Source: FEN-1219 sp963728995 (lineage in GTDB: Bacteria; Pseudomonadota; Gammaproteobacteria; Steroidobacterales; Rariloculaceae). Taken from it: a stretch of DNA of 64,000 bases. Below the pieces are notes generated by a model. The model did no database searches and had not been told where the DNA came from. It saw only the letters and a list, made by a program, of their open reading frames with translations. Numbering within the stretch: position 1 is the first letter of the stretch; every line of letters starts with the position of its first letter. Below are positions 10,669 to 20,011 of the stretch, piece by piece. The position numbers and the translations under genes were made by a program. The stretch is taken from contig CAVSMD010000002.1 of NCBI GenBank assembly GCA_963728995.1, positions 1,062,817 to 1,126,816 on the forward strand. Direction: 5' to 3'.

Positions 10669-10770
10669 ACAGGGGCTCCGGCTGGGCCGCGCGGGGCACG
10701 AACCGCGGTCGGCCGGCGGTCACGGGACCGCGGCAGGCTCATTGAGACGGACGAGCGGCGCTCGGCACGC

Positions 10771-11328
10771 TCAGACTTCCATGATCTCGGCTTCTTTGTC
10801 TTTCAAAAGAGCGTCGATCTGGGCCACGTAGCGATCCGTGAGCTTCTGGATCTCGTCTTGACCGCGCCGCTCGTCGTCCTCGGTCACGAGCTTCTCCTTC
10901 AGGAGATCCTTGAGATCCCCGAGCGCCTCGCGGCGCACCGCGCGCACGGCCACGCGCCCCGACTCCGCCTGCGCGCGCACGACCTTGACGATCTCGCGGC
11001 GCCGCTCCTCGGTCATCGGCGGCAGCGGCACTCGAATCACCGACCCCGCCGTCACCGGGTTCAGTCCGAGACCGGAGTTCAGGATGGCCTTCTCGACGGG
11101 CCCGACCATCTGCTTCTCCCACGGCGTGACCACGAGCGTGCGCGCATCCTCGACCGAGATGTTGGCGGTCTGTTTGACGGGCACGTTCGTGCCGTAGTAC
11201 TCGACCATGACGTGCTCGAGCAGACCCGCGTGCGCGCGCCCCGTGCGCAGCCGACGCATCTCTTCCTTCAGCGCCTCGATCGCGCGCTGCATCCGCTGCT
11301 CGGCTTCCTTCTTGATGTCGTTGATCAT
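10771..11328 (-). CDS. frr: Ribosome recycling factor
   Basis: With EF-G, splits post-termination ribosomes. Begins MINDIKKEAEQRMQRAIEAL, and the ATG overlaps the pyrH stop (ATGA). Conserved RRLRTGRAHAGLLEHVMVEY and the TPWEKQMVGPVEKAI segment are visible, and the long charged C-terminal helices end in LLKDKEAEIMEV. 185 residues, exactly the E. coli length, no frame break. Confidence 0.96.
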   Translation of the reverse strand: MINDIKKEAEQRMQRAIEALKEEMRRLRTGRAHAGLLEHVMVEYYGTNVPVKQTANISVEDARTLVVTPWEKQMVGPVEKAILNSGLGLNPVTAGSVIRVPLPPMTEERRREIVKVVRAQAESGRVAVRAVRREALGDLKDLLKEKLVTEDDERRGQDEIQKLTDRYVAQIDALLKDKEAEIMEV

Positions 11329-12075
11329 CTGCCCGTTCCAGTCCGCGACAACCGATTCGTCACGGACGTGCCGACCGGCTCGCCCGTGACGATACGCACG
11401 AGATCGCCGGGATTGTTGAGGTTGAACACGACGAGCGGCAGGTTGTTCTCCCGACACATCACGATGGCGGTCGCGTCCATCACCCCCAGCTCCTCGGCCA
11501 GGACCTGATCGAACGACAGGGCGCCATAGCGAACGGCGGTCGGGTCCTTCATCGGATCCGCCGAATACACGCCGTCGACCTTGGTTGCCTTGATCAACAC
11601 GTCGGCGCCGATCTCGATCGCGCGCAGGCTCGCCGCGGTGTCGGTCGTGAAGAACGGGTTGCCGGTGCCGGCCGCGAAGATCGCGACGCGCCCCTTCTCG
11701 AGGTGCCGAATGGCGCGGCGGCGGATGTAGTCCTCGCAAACCTCGTGGATCTGCAGCGCCGATAGTACGCGCGCGACGGCGCCCTGGCGCTCGAGCGCAT
11801 CCTGCAACGCCAGGGAGTTGATCACGGTGGCGAGCATGCCCATGTGGTCGGCAGTGACCCGGTCCATGCCGGCCTCGGCGAGACCGGCGCCGCGGAAAAT
11901 GTTGCCGCCGCCGATGACCAGCCCGACCTGAATGCCGAGCCCGACGACTTCGGTGACCTCGGCCGCGACGCGGCGAATGACGACGGGGTCGATGCCGTAT
12001 TGATGGCTGCCGAGCAGGGCTTCACCGCTCAACTTCAGCAGAATCCGTCCGATAGATCGGCGAGCCTTGCGCCAT
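11325..12075 (-). CDS. pyrH: UMP kinase (one frameshift near the N-terminus)
   Basis: Phosphorylates UMP to UDP; hexameric amino-acid-kinase fold. The open frame can be extended to 12191, but that extension reads into a palindromic repeat. The better start is ATG 12075, giving MAQGSPIYR; one inserted base at 12048 then leads into RILLKLSGEALLG, which aligns with the E. coli start. Motifs VIGGGNIFRG, ADHMGMLATVINSLALQDAL and FAAGTGNPFFTTDTAA are clear. Corrected length 249 residues. Confidence 0.93.
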
Positions 12076-12094
12076 TCAACCCTCGATGTTGTGC

Positions 12095-12217
12095 GTTCCG
12101 GCATCGGCCTCGCAGGGGCCGCGCCGGGAGCGCCACAAGTACGTCCCTGTAGGCTCGCGCGCGCGCGTCCTGCGCGCGAGCGTCCCGGCACGACCCCTGC
12201 GAGACCGATGCCGGAAC
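12095..12217. repeat. Palindromic intergenic element, copy 1 (tsf-pyrH)
   Basis: A 123-bp imperfect palindrome in the 150-bp gap between tsf and pyrH. Outer arms of 26-27 bp (starting GTTCCGGCATCGG) pair with two mismatches. Inside are the family core CAAGTACGTCCCTGTAGG, an inner GC-rich hairpin, then GAGCGTCCCGG. The core is in plus orientation. The arms do not resemble the arms of the other four copies. Because tsf and pyrH are co-transcribed, the element is in the mRNA and could act as an attenuator or processing site (inference). Confidence 0.85.
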
Positions 12218-12228
12218 GGGGTAGTAGA

Positions 12229-13108
12229 TTAGCGGCTCTGCTTGGCCTGCGCCATGACCTCGGAAACGAAGTCCGCGCTTTTCTTCTCGATGCCCTCGCC
12301 GACCTCGTACCGACGGAAGCCCCTGACCTTGGCCTTGTGCGCCGCCAGCAGGTCGCGCACGCGCTTCTTGTCGTCCTTGATGAACATCTGGCCCGTCAGG
12401 GTGATCTCGTCGAGGAACTTGCGCAGCTTGCCCTCGACCATCTTAGCGATGATCTCGGGCGGCTTCTTCTCCGCCGCCGTCTGCGCCATGATGATCTCGC
12501 GCTCCTTGTCGAGCACGTCTTGCGGCACCTGGTCGTTCGCCACATAGCGCGGCGCGAGCGACGCCACCTGCATCGCGAGGTCCCGCGCCAGCTCGGGGCT
12601 GCCGCCCTCGAGATCGACGAGCACGCCGATCCGCGTGCCGTGCACGTAAGCGCCCACGTTGCCCGTGCTTTCGATCACCTCGAACCGGCGCACGGCGATG
12701 TTCTCGCCGACCTTGGTCACGAGCTCGAGACGCAGGTCCTCGACGGTTCGACCGTCGAGCGAGGCGGCCATGAGCTCCTCGACCGTCGTCGGCCGCTTCG
12801 CGAGAACGACATCGGCCAGGCGCTCGACGAACGCGCCGAAGCTGTCGTCCTTCGCCACGAAATCGGTCTCGGAGTTGACCTCGAGCAGCACGTGGCGACC
12901 GGTCGTTCGGATCGCTTTTCAGCGCGACGCGCCCTTCCGCCGCGACGCGCGCCGACTTCTTGTCGGCCTTCGCCGCACCCGCTTTGCGCAGCAGCTCGGC
13001 GGCCTGGTCGAGCGCGCCCTCGGCTTCGACCAGGGCTCTCTTGCAGTCCATCATGCCCGCGCCCGTGCGCTCGCGGAGCTCCTTGACCAACGCTGGTGTG
13101 ATTTCCAT
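12229..13108 (-). CDS. tsf: Elongation factor Ts (one frameshift)
   Basis: Guanine-nucleotide exchange factor for EF-Tu. Starts MEITPALVKELRERTGAGMM then DCKRALVEAEGALDQA, the classical N-terminal module. One extra T near 12902 (GACCGGTCGCCACGTG) breaks the frame, and the text resumes RHVLLEVNSETDFVAKDDSF, where the TDFVA motif contacts EF-Tu. Ends SADFVSEVMAQAKQSR. Corrected length 292 residues (E. coli 283). Downstream of rpsB by 48 nt. Confidence 0.94.
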
Positions 13109-13156
13109 GAGGTGGTACCCCTCTTGCTTGCGTGCCAGTCCTTGCAGCCCGAGCCG

Positions 13157-14143
13157 TTACTCGGCGGCCGCTTCGCCCTCGTCGTCACCGGCGCTGCTCG
13201 GTTCGGCGCTCGACTCGGCGCTCGGTTCGCCGCTCGGCTCGCTGTTTGGCTCGCTGCCTGGCTCAGCGCTCGGCTCGCTGCTCTCCTCGGCGCTCGGCTC
13301 GCTACTCTCCTCGGCGCTCGGCTTGCCGCGGGGTTTCGCACGAACCTTCGTGACGCGCGCACGCTTCTTGGCCGGCGCACGCTTCGGCTTCGGCTCGACG
13401 CGCGGCTTGCCGGACTCGTCGAGCTCCACGAACTCGTCATCGCCGGTCGGCACCTCGGGAATCGAGCCTTTGCCGTCGATCACGGCCTCGGCGATGCCCT
13501 CGGCATACAGCTGAATCGCGCGCATCGCGTCGTCGTTGCCGGGGATCGGGTAGTCGATGCCCTCGGGCGAGCAGTTGGTGTCGACGATGGCCACTACGGG
13601 GATCCCGAGCTTGCGCGCCTCGCGCACGGCAATCTCCTCGTGCCCCACGTCGATCAGGAACACCGCGCTCGGCAGCGCCTCCATGTTCTTGATGCCGCCG
13701 AGCGTCTTCTCGAGCTTCTGGCGCTCGCGCACGAGCCCGAGCATCTCTTTCTTCGTGAACTCGACGGTCGCGCCCGGCTCGGTGATCTCCTCGAGCGTCT
13801 TCAAGCGCTTGATCGACTGGCGGATCGTCTTGAAGTTCGTCAGCATGCCGCCGAGCCAACGCTGCGTGACGTACGGCATGCCGCAGCGCACGGCCTCCGT
13901 CGAGATCGCCTCGCGGGCGGCGCGCTTCGAGCCGACGAACAGCAGCATGCCGCCGTCGGCTACGACCTTGCGAACGAACTCCGCTGCGACCTTGTACAGC
14001 GGCAGCGTCTTCTCGAGATCGATGATATGGATCTTGTTGCGCTCGCCGAAGATGAACTGGGCCATCTTGGGATTCCAGAAGCGGGTTTGGTGCCCGAAGT
14101 GCACCCCCGCTTCCAGCATCCGGCGCATGGAAACGTCGGTCAT
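13157..14143 (-). CDS. rpsB: 30S ribosomal protein S2 with a long acidic C-terminal tail
   Basis: Start ATG 14143 preceded by AAGGAG. Residues 1-240 are a normal S2: MTDVSMRRMLEAGVHFGHQT, NKIHIIDLEKTLPLY, VTQRWLGGMLTNFKTIRQSI, PEGIDYPIPGNDDAMRAI. The protein then continues for about 85 residues: a basic linker rich in Lys/Pro/Arg, followed by imperfect SAEESSEP / SAEPGSEP-type repeats ending DDEGEAAAE. Total 328 residues against 241 in E. coli. The tail is coded by short direct repeats of a GGCTCGCTGCTCTCCTCGG type, so its length may vary between strains. No frame break. Confidence 0.95.
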   Translation of the reverse strand: MTDVSMRRMLEAGVHFGHQTRFWNPKMAQFIFGERNKIHIIDLEKTLPLYKVAAEFVRKVVADGGMLLFVGSKRAAREAISTEAVRCGMPYVTQRWLGGMLTNFKTIRQSIKRLKTLEEITEPGATVEFTKKEMLGLVRERQKLEKTLGGIKNMEALPSAVFLIDVGHEEIAVREARKLGIPVVAIVDTNCSPEGIDYPIPGNDDAMRAIQLYAEGIAEAVIDGKGSIPEVPTGDDEFVELDESGKPRVEPKPKRAPAKKRARVTKVRAKPRGKPSAEESSEPSAEESSEPSAEPGSEPNSEPSGEPSAESSAEPSSAGDDEGEAAAE

Positions 14144-14272
14144 GCGAAGCTCCTTTTGGGGTTGGTCCTCCACGCGTTTCCGCCGACGACCCCGTTTCCG
14201 AGGCACCCCGCCGGCGGTGCTCGGCGCGTGTGTGAAATTACCTCGGCGGCGCGTTGCCTCCGAGGCGCGCGC

Positions 14273-14302
14273 TTTATACCATAGGCCCCTTGCAGCAAAC
14301 AA
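14273..14302 (-). promoter_or_regulatory. Probable rpsB-tsf promoter, with a structured leader
   Basis: On the minus strand TTGTTT (14302-14297) and TATAAA (14278-14273) are 18 bp apart. The resulting leader of about 125 nt to the rpsB ATG contains a GC hairpin (CCTCGG arms, around 14240-14265). In gammaproteobacteria S2 represses its own mRNA through this leader; that role is inferred here. Confidence 0.5.
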
Positions 14303-14392
14303 TGTCGATCCGCATTTGCGGCAAGGGCTGTCGTCCTCATCTCGACGGCCCGCGGTGCCCGGAAAACCCGGCGGTTCGGCCGTCCCAGCGCA

Positions 14393-15162
14393 ATGGTTAC
14401 GATCAAAACGCCTGAAGAACAGGAGAAGATGCGTGTCGCCGGTCGTCTGGCGGCCCAGGTGCTCGACATGATCGGCCCGCACGTCCAACCGGGCGTGGCG
14501 ACCGATCGAGCTCGACCGCATCTGCCACGACTATATCGTGGGCGATCTCGGCTCGATCCCGGCGCCGCTGAATTACCGGGGGTTCCCGAAGTCGATCTGC
14601 ACGTCCGTCAACCACGTCGTTTGCCACGGCATTCCGAACGAGCGCGTGCTTGAAGAACGGCGACATCGTGAACGTCGACATCACGGTGATCAAGGACGGC
14701 TACCACGGCGACACGAGCCGAATGTTCTTCGTCGGCGACCCCTCGATCATGGCCGAGCGACTGACCCGAACGTGCTTCGACGCGATGTGGCGCGGCATAC
14801 GCGCGATTCGGCCCGGCGCGCGGCTCGGCGACATCGGGCACGCCGTGCAGAGCTTCGCCGAAGAGCAGCGCTTCTCCGTGGTCCGCGAGTACTGCGGCCA
14901 CGGCATCGGGCGCGTCTTCCACGAGGACCCGCAAGTGCTGCATTACGGTCGGCCCGGCACCGGCCTCGAGCTCGTGCCGGGCATGACGATCACGGTCGAG
15001 CCGATGATCAACGCCGGCAAGCGCGAGGTGAAGCTCCTGTCCGACGGCTGGACGGTCGTCACGAAGGATCATTCGCTGTCGGCCCAGTGGGAGCACACCG
15101 TGCTCATCACGGACACGGGTTTCGAGGTCCTGACACTGGGCGCCGCGGATCGTGGTCGCTAG
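14393..15162 (+). CDS. map: Type I methionine aminopeptidase (two frameshifts)
   Basis: Removes initiator methionine. All five metal ligands are recognisable: Asp in NVDITVIKDGYHGD (two), His in GHGIGRVFHEDP, Glu in ITVEPM and Glu in SAQWEHTVL. The substrate-binding His is in VVCHGIPNE. Inserted bases at about 14504 (ACCGATCGAG) and 14650 (GTGCTTGAAG) split the gene over three frames. Corrected length 255 residues (E. coli 264). Divergent from rpsB as in E. coli, and its end overlaps the glnD start by 11 nt. Confidence 0.93.
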
Positions 15163-17849
15163 CGTCGACAGCGGCCGCGACCAGGCGAGCATCGGCAGCG
15201 CGACGTTGATCGATCGCGCCGCGCTCGACGCGGCCTGGGACGGCGAGACGAGCGCGATCGGGCCGTTCCGCGAGGCGTTGCGCTCGGCCAGCGAGCAGCT
15301 CGCCGAGCGGTTCCAGCGCAACGAGCCGGTCGAGACGCTCGTGACCGCACGCGCCCACGTCGTCGACCAGATCATCATCTCGAGCTGGCTGCACTTCGCC
15401 GGCGCCCTGGCGGAGTCGGCCGACCTCGTCGCGGTGGGCGGCTACGGACGCGGCGAGCTGCATCCGCACTCCGACATCGATCTGCTCGTGCTCATCGACA
15501 ACACCGACAACAACGCCGACGAGGCGATCGGTCGATTCCTGACGTTCCTTTGGGACATCGGTCTCGAGGTCGGCCACAGCGTCCGGACGCTGGACGACTG
15601 CGAGGCGCAGGCGCGCAGCGACGTCACCGTGCTGACGACGCTGATGGAGACGCGCCTGCTGCACGGCCCGAGCCGCCTGTTCGGCGAGCTGCCGGTCAGG
15701 ATCGGCACGGATCGCATGTGGAGCAGCGCGGAGTTCTTCCACGCCAAGCTCGAGGAGCAGACAGGAACGCCACGCGCCGCTATCACGACACCGCTTACAA
15801 CCTCGAGCCGAACGTCAAGGGCAGCCCCGGCGGGCTTCGCGACATCCAGATGATCAGCTGGCTCGCGCGCCGGCACCTCGGAGCGCACAAGCCTTGCGGA
15901 GCTCGTCGAGCACGGCTTCCTGACCGAGGGGCAGCTGCGCATTCTGACGGCCGGTCAGGCGTTTCTGTGGCGCATTCGGTTCGGCCTGCATCTGCTCACG
16001 GGCCGGCGCGAGGACCGCCTGCTGTTCGACCACCAGGTCAAGCTCGCGAAGATGTTCGGCTACGAGGACGCGAGCTTCACGCTCGCCGTCGAGCAGCTGA
16101 TGCAGCGCTACTACCGCACGGTGATGGAGCTGAGCCGCCTCAACGAGATGCTGTTGCAGCTCTTCGAGGAGGCGATCCTGCTCGACAAGAACGCGCCGCC
16201 GGTGCCGCTCGGGCCGCGTTTCCAGAGCCGCAACGGCTATCTCGAGGTGAGCGACGACCAGGTGTTCATGCGCGACCCCTCCGCGCTGCTCGAGATGTTC
16301 CTGCTGCTCGAGCAGAACCTCGATCTGCGCGGCGTCGAACGCCCGCACGATCGCCCTCGTGAAGCAGCATCTGTGGCTGATCGACGAGGAGTTCCGGCAG
16401 AACCCGCGCAATCACCGGCTGTTCCTCGACATTCTTGCGCGCGCCGCAGGGCGTCACGCGCACGTTGAAGCGCATGAACACCTACGGCGTGCTCGGACTG
16501 TACATTCCGGCGTTCGGCCGAATCGTCGGACGAATGCAGTACGACCTGTTCCATGCGTACACGGTCGACGCGCACACGCTGTTCGTGGTGGAGAACCTGC
16601 GGCGCTTCGCGCTGACGCGCTTCGACAAGGAATTCCCGCACTGCAGCACGATCATGCAGCGCCTCGAAAAGCCCGAGGTCGCGTATCTCGCGGGGCTGTT
16701 CCACGACATCGCGAAGGGCCGCGGCGGCGATCATTCGGAGCTCGGCGCCGTCGACGCGGAGGCGTTCTGCCGCGAGCACGGCATGACGCCGTTACGAGGC
16801 CCGGCTCGTCGCATGGCTCGTGCAGCACCATCTGCTGCTGTCGCTGACGGCGCAGAAGAAGGACCTGAACGATCCGAACGTCATCAACGAGTTCGCGCGC
16901 ACCGTCGGCGATCAAACCCATCTCGACTACCTGTACGTGCTCACCGTAGCGGACGTGCGCGGCACGAATCCGAAGATGTGGAACTCGTGGAAGGACACGC
17001 TGTTCTCCGAGCTCTACCACGCGCACGCGCAGGGCGCTGCGCCGCGGCGTCTCGAACCCCATCGACAAGGAAGAGTTCATCACGACCCGGCAGGCGCGCG
17101 CGGAGCAGCTGCTGATGCAGGCGGGACTGCCGCGCGACCAGCTGGCAGCACATCTGGGCGAGCTACACCGAAGAGTACTTCCTGCGCCACCGGCCCGAGG
17201 AGATCGCGTGGCACACTCGCGTGCTGGCGGAGAGCAGCAATCCCGGCGTCGATCATCGTCGACGTGGACGACCTGGTGTCACCGGGCCTCACTTCGATAG
17301 CCGTGTACTCGCCGAAGGAGACTGCGCTCGTTCGTGCGTGCCACGGCCGTGCTGGACGAGCTCGGCCTCACGATCGTCGACGCGCGCATCGTGCCGCTCG
17401 CGCGAGGAACAGGCGCTCGACACCTACTGCGTGCTCGAGAGCGACGGCAGCGCGATCAACGACCGGCGCCGGCTGGACGAGATCCGCAACCGACTGCTGA
17501 AGTCGCTCACGAGCGGCGACGAGCAATCGCTGAGGGTCACGCGCCGCGCGCCGCGCCAGGTGCGGATGTTCTCGACGCCCGTGCAGGTCGCGACCTCGCG
17601 CGATCCCGTCGAACCCGCGGACGATCGTCGAGCTCGTCGCCGGCGACCGACCCGGGCTGCTGTTCGAAGTGGCCAAGGTATTCGATCAGCAGCACGTCGC
17701 CCTGCAGAATGCCAAGATCGCCACCGTCGGCGAGCGCGCCGAGGACGTGTTCTTCGTGACCAACACCGACCACCAGCCGCTCGACGACGCGCAGCGCCGA
17801 GCGACTCGCCAAGGCGCTGCGCGAAGGCCTGGCCGACCCACGCAACTGA
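15152..17849 (+). CDS. glnD: [Protein-PII] uridylyltransferase / uridylyl-removing enzyme (thirteen frameshifts)
   Basis: Bifunctional nitrogen sensor that modifies PII. GTG start at 15152. The nucleotidyltransferase motif GGYGRGELHPHSDIDLL is near residue 98. ARYHDTAYNLEPNVKGSPGG and GGLRDIQMISWLARRHL follow, then the HD domain AGLFHDIAKGRGGDHSELG and two ACT domains (IIVDVDDLVSPGL..., IVELVAGDRPGLLFEVAKVF). I located thirteen single-base insertions between 15761 and 17798, for example CTC(G)TTC and GTC(G)AAC. Removing them gives 894 residues (E. coli 890), which argues strongly that the gene is intact in the organism. Confidence 0.92.
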
Positions 17850-17866
17850 CGCCCGAGGGAACCACA

Positions 17867-18698
17867 TTGGCTACGTTGAACGAAGTCATCGAACGGGGCT
17901 GGGAACGGCGGGCGGAGCTCGGCCCCGGGCGCGCCGACGCCCGAGCTGCGGGACGCCGTGGCGGAGTGCATCGCCGGGCTCGACGCCGGCACGTTGCGCG
18001 TCGCCGAGCAGAAGGACGGGCGCTGGGTGGTGAATCAGTGGCTCAAGCAGGCCGTGCTGTTGTCGTTCCGGCTGAACGACAACCGCGTGATCGACGCGGG
18101 CTACACGCGCTTCTTCGACAAGGTGCCGCTCAAGTACGCGCGAGCACGACGCGGAGCAGTTCCGCAAGCGGCGGCACGCGCGTGGTGCCGGACGCCGTCG
18201 TGCGCCGCGGCGCCTACGTCGCACCCGACGTGGTCCTGATGCCGTCGCTTCGTCAACATCGGCGCATACGTCGATCGCGGCTCGATGATCGACACGTGGG
18301 CCACGGTCGGCAGCTGCGCCCAGATCGGCAAGCACGTGCACCTGTCCGGCGGCGCCGGGCATCGGCGGCGTGCTCGAGCCGCTGCAGGCGGCGCCCACGA
18401 TCATCGAGGACAACTGCTTCATCGGCGCGCGCTCGGAGATCGTCGAAGGCGTCGATCGTCGAGCGCGGCAGCGTGATCGCGATGGGCGTGTACATCAGTC
18501 AGAGCACGCGCATCTACGACCGCGACACCGGCGAGATCGCTGTACGGCCGAGTGCCGGCCGGCTCCGTCGTCGTCTCCGGCAACCTGCCGTCGCGCGACG
18601 GCAAGTACTCCCTGTACTGCGCCGTCATCGTCAAGAAAGTCGACGAGAAGACGCGCGCCAAAACCTCGCTGAACGAGCTCCTCCGCACCGCCGACTGA
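17867..18698 (+). CDS. dapD: 2,3,4,5-tetrahydropyridine-2,6-dicarboxylate N-succinyltransferase (seven frameshifts)
   Basis: Succinylase of the lysine/diaminopimelate pathway, a hexapeptide left-handed helix. TTG start giving MATLNEVIERGWERRAEL, preceded by GAGGGA. Motifs across frames: FRLNDNRVIDAGYTRFFDKV, SMIDTWATVGSCAQIGKHVH, PTIIEDNCFIGARSEIVEG, then GVYISQSTRIYDRDTGEI. Seven inserted bases, removal of which gives 274 residues, identical to E. coli DapD. dapE, two steps later in the same pathway, lies 5.3 kb downstream on the same strand. Confidence 0.92.
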
Positions 18699-18734
18699 TC
18701 GTCCTCGCCGCACGCGGATCGGTGGGTGCCAAAC

Positions 18735-18852
18735 GGTTGCGGCAGCGCGTAGGGGCGCTTTCGGGAACGCCGCAAGTACATCCCTGTAGGCTCGCGCGGC
18801 GCCGTCCCTGGCGCCGAGCGTCCCGAAAGCACCCCTACGCACTGCCGCAACC
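18735..18852. repeat. Palindromic intergenic element, copy 2 (after dapD)
   Basis: A 118-bp element 37 bp after the dapD stop. Outer arms start GGTTGCGGCAG and extend through GCTTTCGGGA, about 32 bp with two mismatches. The core CGCAAGTACATCCCTGTAGG is in plus orientation, and the inner hairpin has GGCGCC arms and loop GTCCCT. Lies in the convergent dapD/pstB gap beside copy 3, so it probably serves as a transcript end (inference). Confidence 0.85.
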
Positions 18853-18907
18853 TCCGAACCGCATCGCCTGCGCTTGGCCGTCACCGAACGAAGGCGCTAC
18901 GCGTAAG

Positions 18908-19040
18908 CGATCGCAGCGGGTTCGGACGCGACATAGGTCGGCCGGGACGCTCGCGGACAGGACGTCCGCGCGCGAGCCTACAGGGACGTACTTGCGGCGC
19001 TCCCGGACGACCTATGTCGCGTCCGAACCCGCTGCGATCG
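18908..19040. repeat. Palindromic intergenic element, copy 3 (between dapD and pstB), 33-bp perfect arms
   Basis: A 133-bp element with perfect 33-bp inverted outer arms (18908-18940 and 19008-19040, starting CGATCGCAGCGGG). The core is in the opposite orientation to copy 2 (CCTACAGGGACGTACTTGCG on plus). The inner hairpin has CGCGGAC/GTCCGCG arms. Copies 2 and 3 are 55 bp apart and fill the dapD-pstB gap almost completely. Confidence 0.87.
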
Positions 19041-19086
19041 GGCACCGCCCGGAGAGATGGCGCCTCTTCACCTGCGCGCGATGGCG

Positions 19087-19981
19087 CTAGCCGAAGCGGC
19101 CCGTGATGTAGTCTTCCGTGAGCTTGTGGTGCGGGTTCGTGAAGATCTCGTCGGTATCGCCGACCTCGATCAGCTTGCCGAGATGGAAGTAAGCCGTGCG
19201 CTGCGACACTCGCGCCGCCTGCTGCATCGAATGCGTCACGATCGCGATCGCGTATTTCTGCCGCAGCTCGTCGATCAAATCCTCGATACGCGCCGTCGCA
19301 ATCGGATCGAGCGCCGAGCAGGGCTCGTCCATCAGAATCACGTCGGGGTTCACCGCGATCGTTCGCGCGATGCAGAGCCGTTGCTGCTGCCCGCCGGACA
19401 GCCCCGTGCCCGGCTGCTCCAGCCGCTCCTTGACCTCGACCCAAAGCCCCGCACGCTCGAGGCTCGTCTGCACGATCTCGTCGAGCTCCGTCCGATCTCG
19501 CGCCAGGCCATGGATCCGCGGACCATAAGCCACGTTGTCGTACACGGACTTCGGAAACGGATTCGGCTTCTGGAACACCATGCCGACGCGCGCGCGCAGC
19601 ATCACCACGTCCATGTGGCGCGCCGTAGATGTTCTCGCCCTCGAGCGTGATATCGCCCGTGATCCGCGCGGACTCGATCGTGTCGTTCATTCGATTCAGA
19701 CAGCGGATGAACGTCGATTTGCCGCAGCCCGACGGCCCGATCAGCGCAATGACCTCGTTGCGCCCGACGTCGAGGTTCACGTTCTGTATCGCGTGGTTGT
19801 CGCCGTAATACACGTCGAGCCGCCGCGCCTGCATCACGGGCTTGGCGACGGTGTAGTCGCCGACGGTCTGATAGCCTTCATCGCCCGCGGGCTTCACCTG
19901 CGCGACTTCTGGCGCCGGGTCCGCAATGGACGGCACAGCCGGCGACACGGTGTTGCTCTTTTCTTTCAGGGCCACGTTCAA
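19087..19981 (-). CDS. pstB: Phosphate ABC transporter ATPase PstB (one frameshift)
   Basis: ATP-hydrolysing subunit of the high-affinity phosphate importer. Walker A GPSGCGKST, Q-loop MVFQKPNPFPKSVYDN, signature LSGGQQQRLC, Walker B VILMDEP, switch His in VTHSMQQA. One extra base near 19623 (ATCTACGGCGCGC). Corrected length 297 residues, about 40 more than E. coli. The excess is an N-terminal Pro/Ala/Val-rich extension before ARRLDVYYGDNHAIQNV. Last gene of pstSCAB, 30 nt after pstA. Confidence 0.94.
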
Positions 19982-20011
19982 AGTCTACCCCACTTTCTCG
20001 CGTGGACGCCG

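Noticed and set aside
10669..10770. Remnant of uppS between frr and cdsA
   Set aside because: A 26-codon open frame exists but matches no part of UppS that I know.
12076..12191. Extended N-terminus of pyrH
   Set aside because: It translates the palindromic element, and one inserted base at 12048 explains why the true start MAQGSPIYR appears out of frame.
13195..13330. CRISPR-like repeats
   Set aside because: The short repeats are inside rpsB and encode its Ser/Glu/Pro tail; there are no spacers of uniform length.
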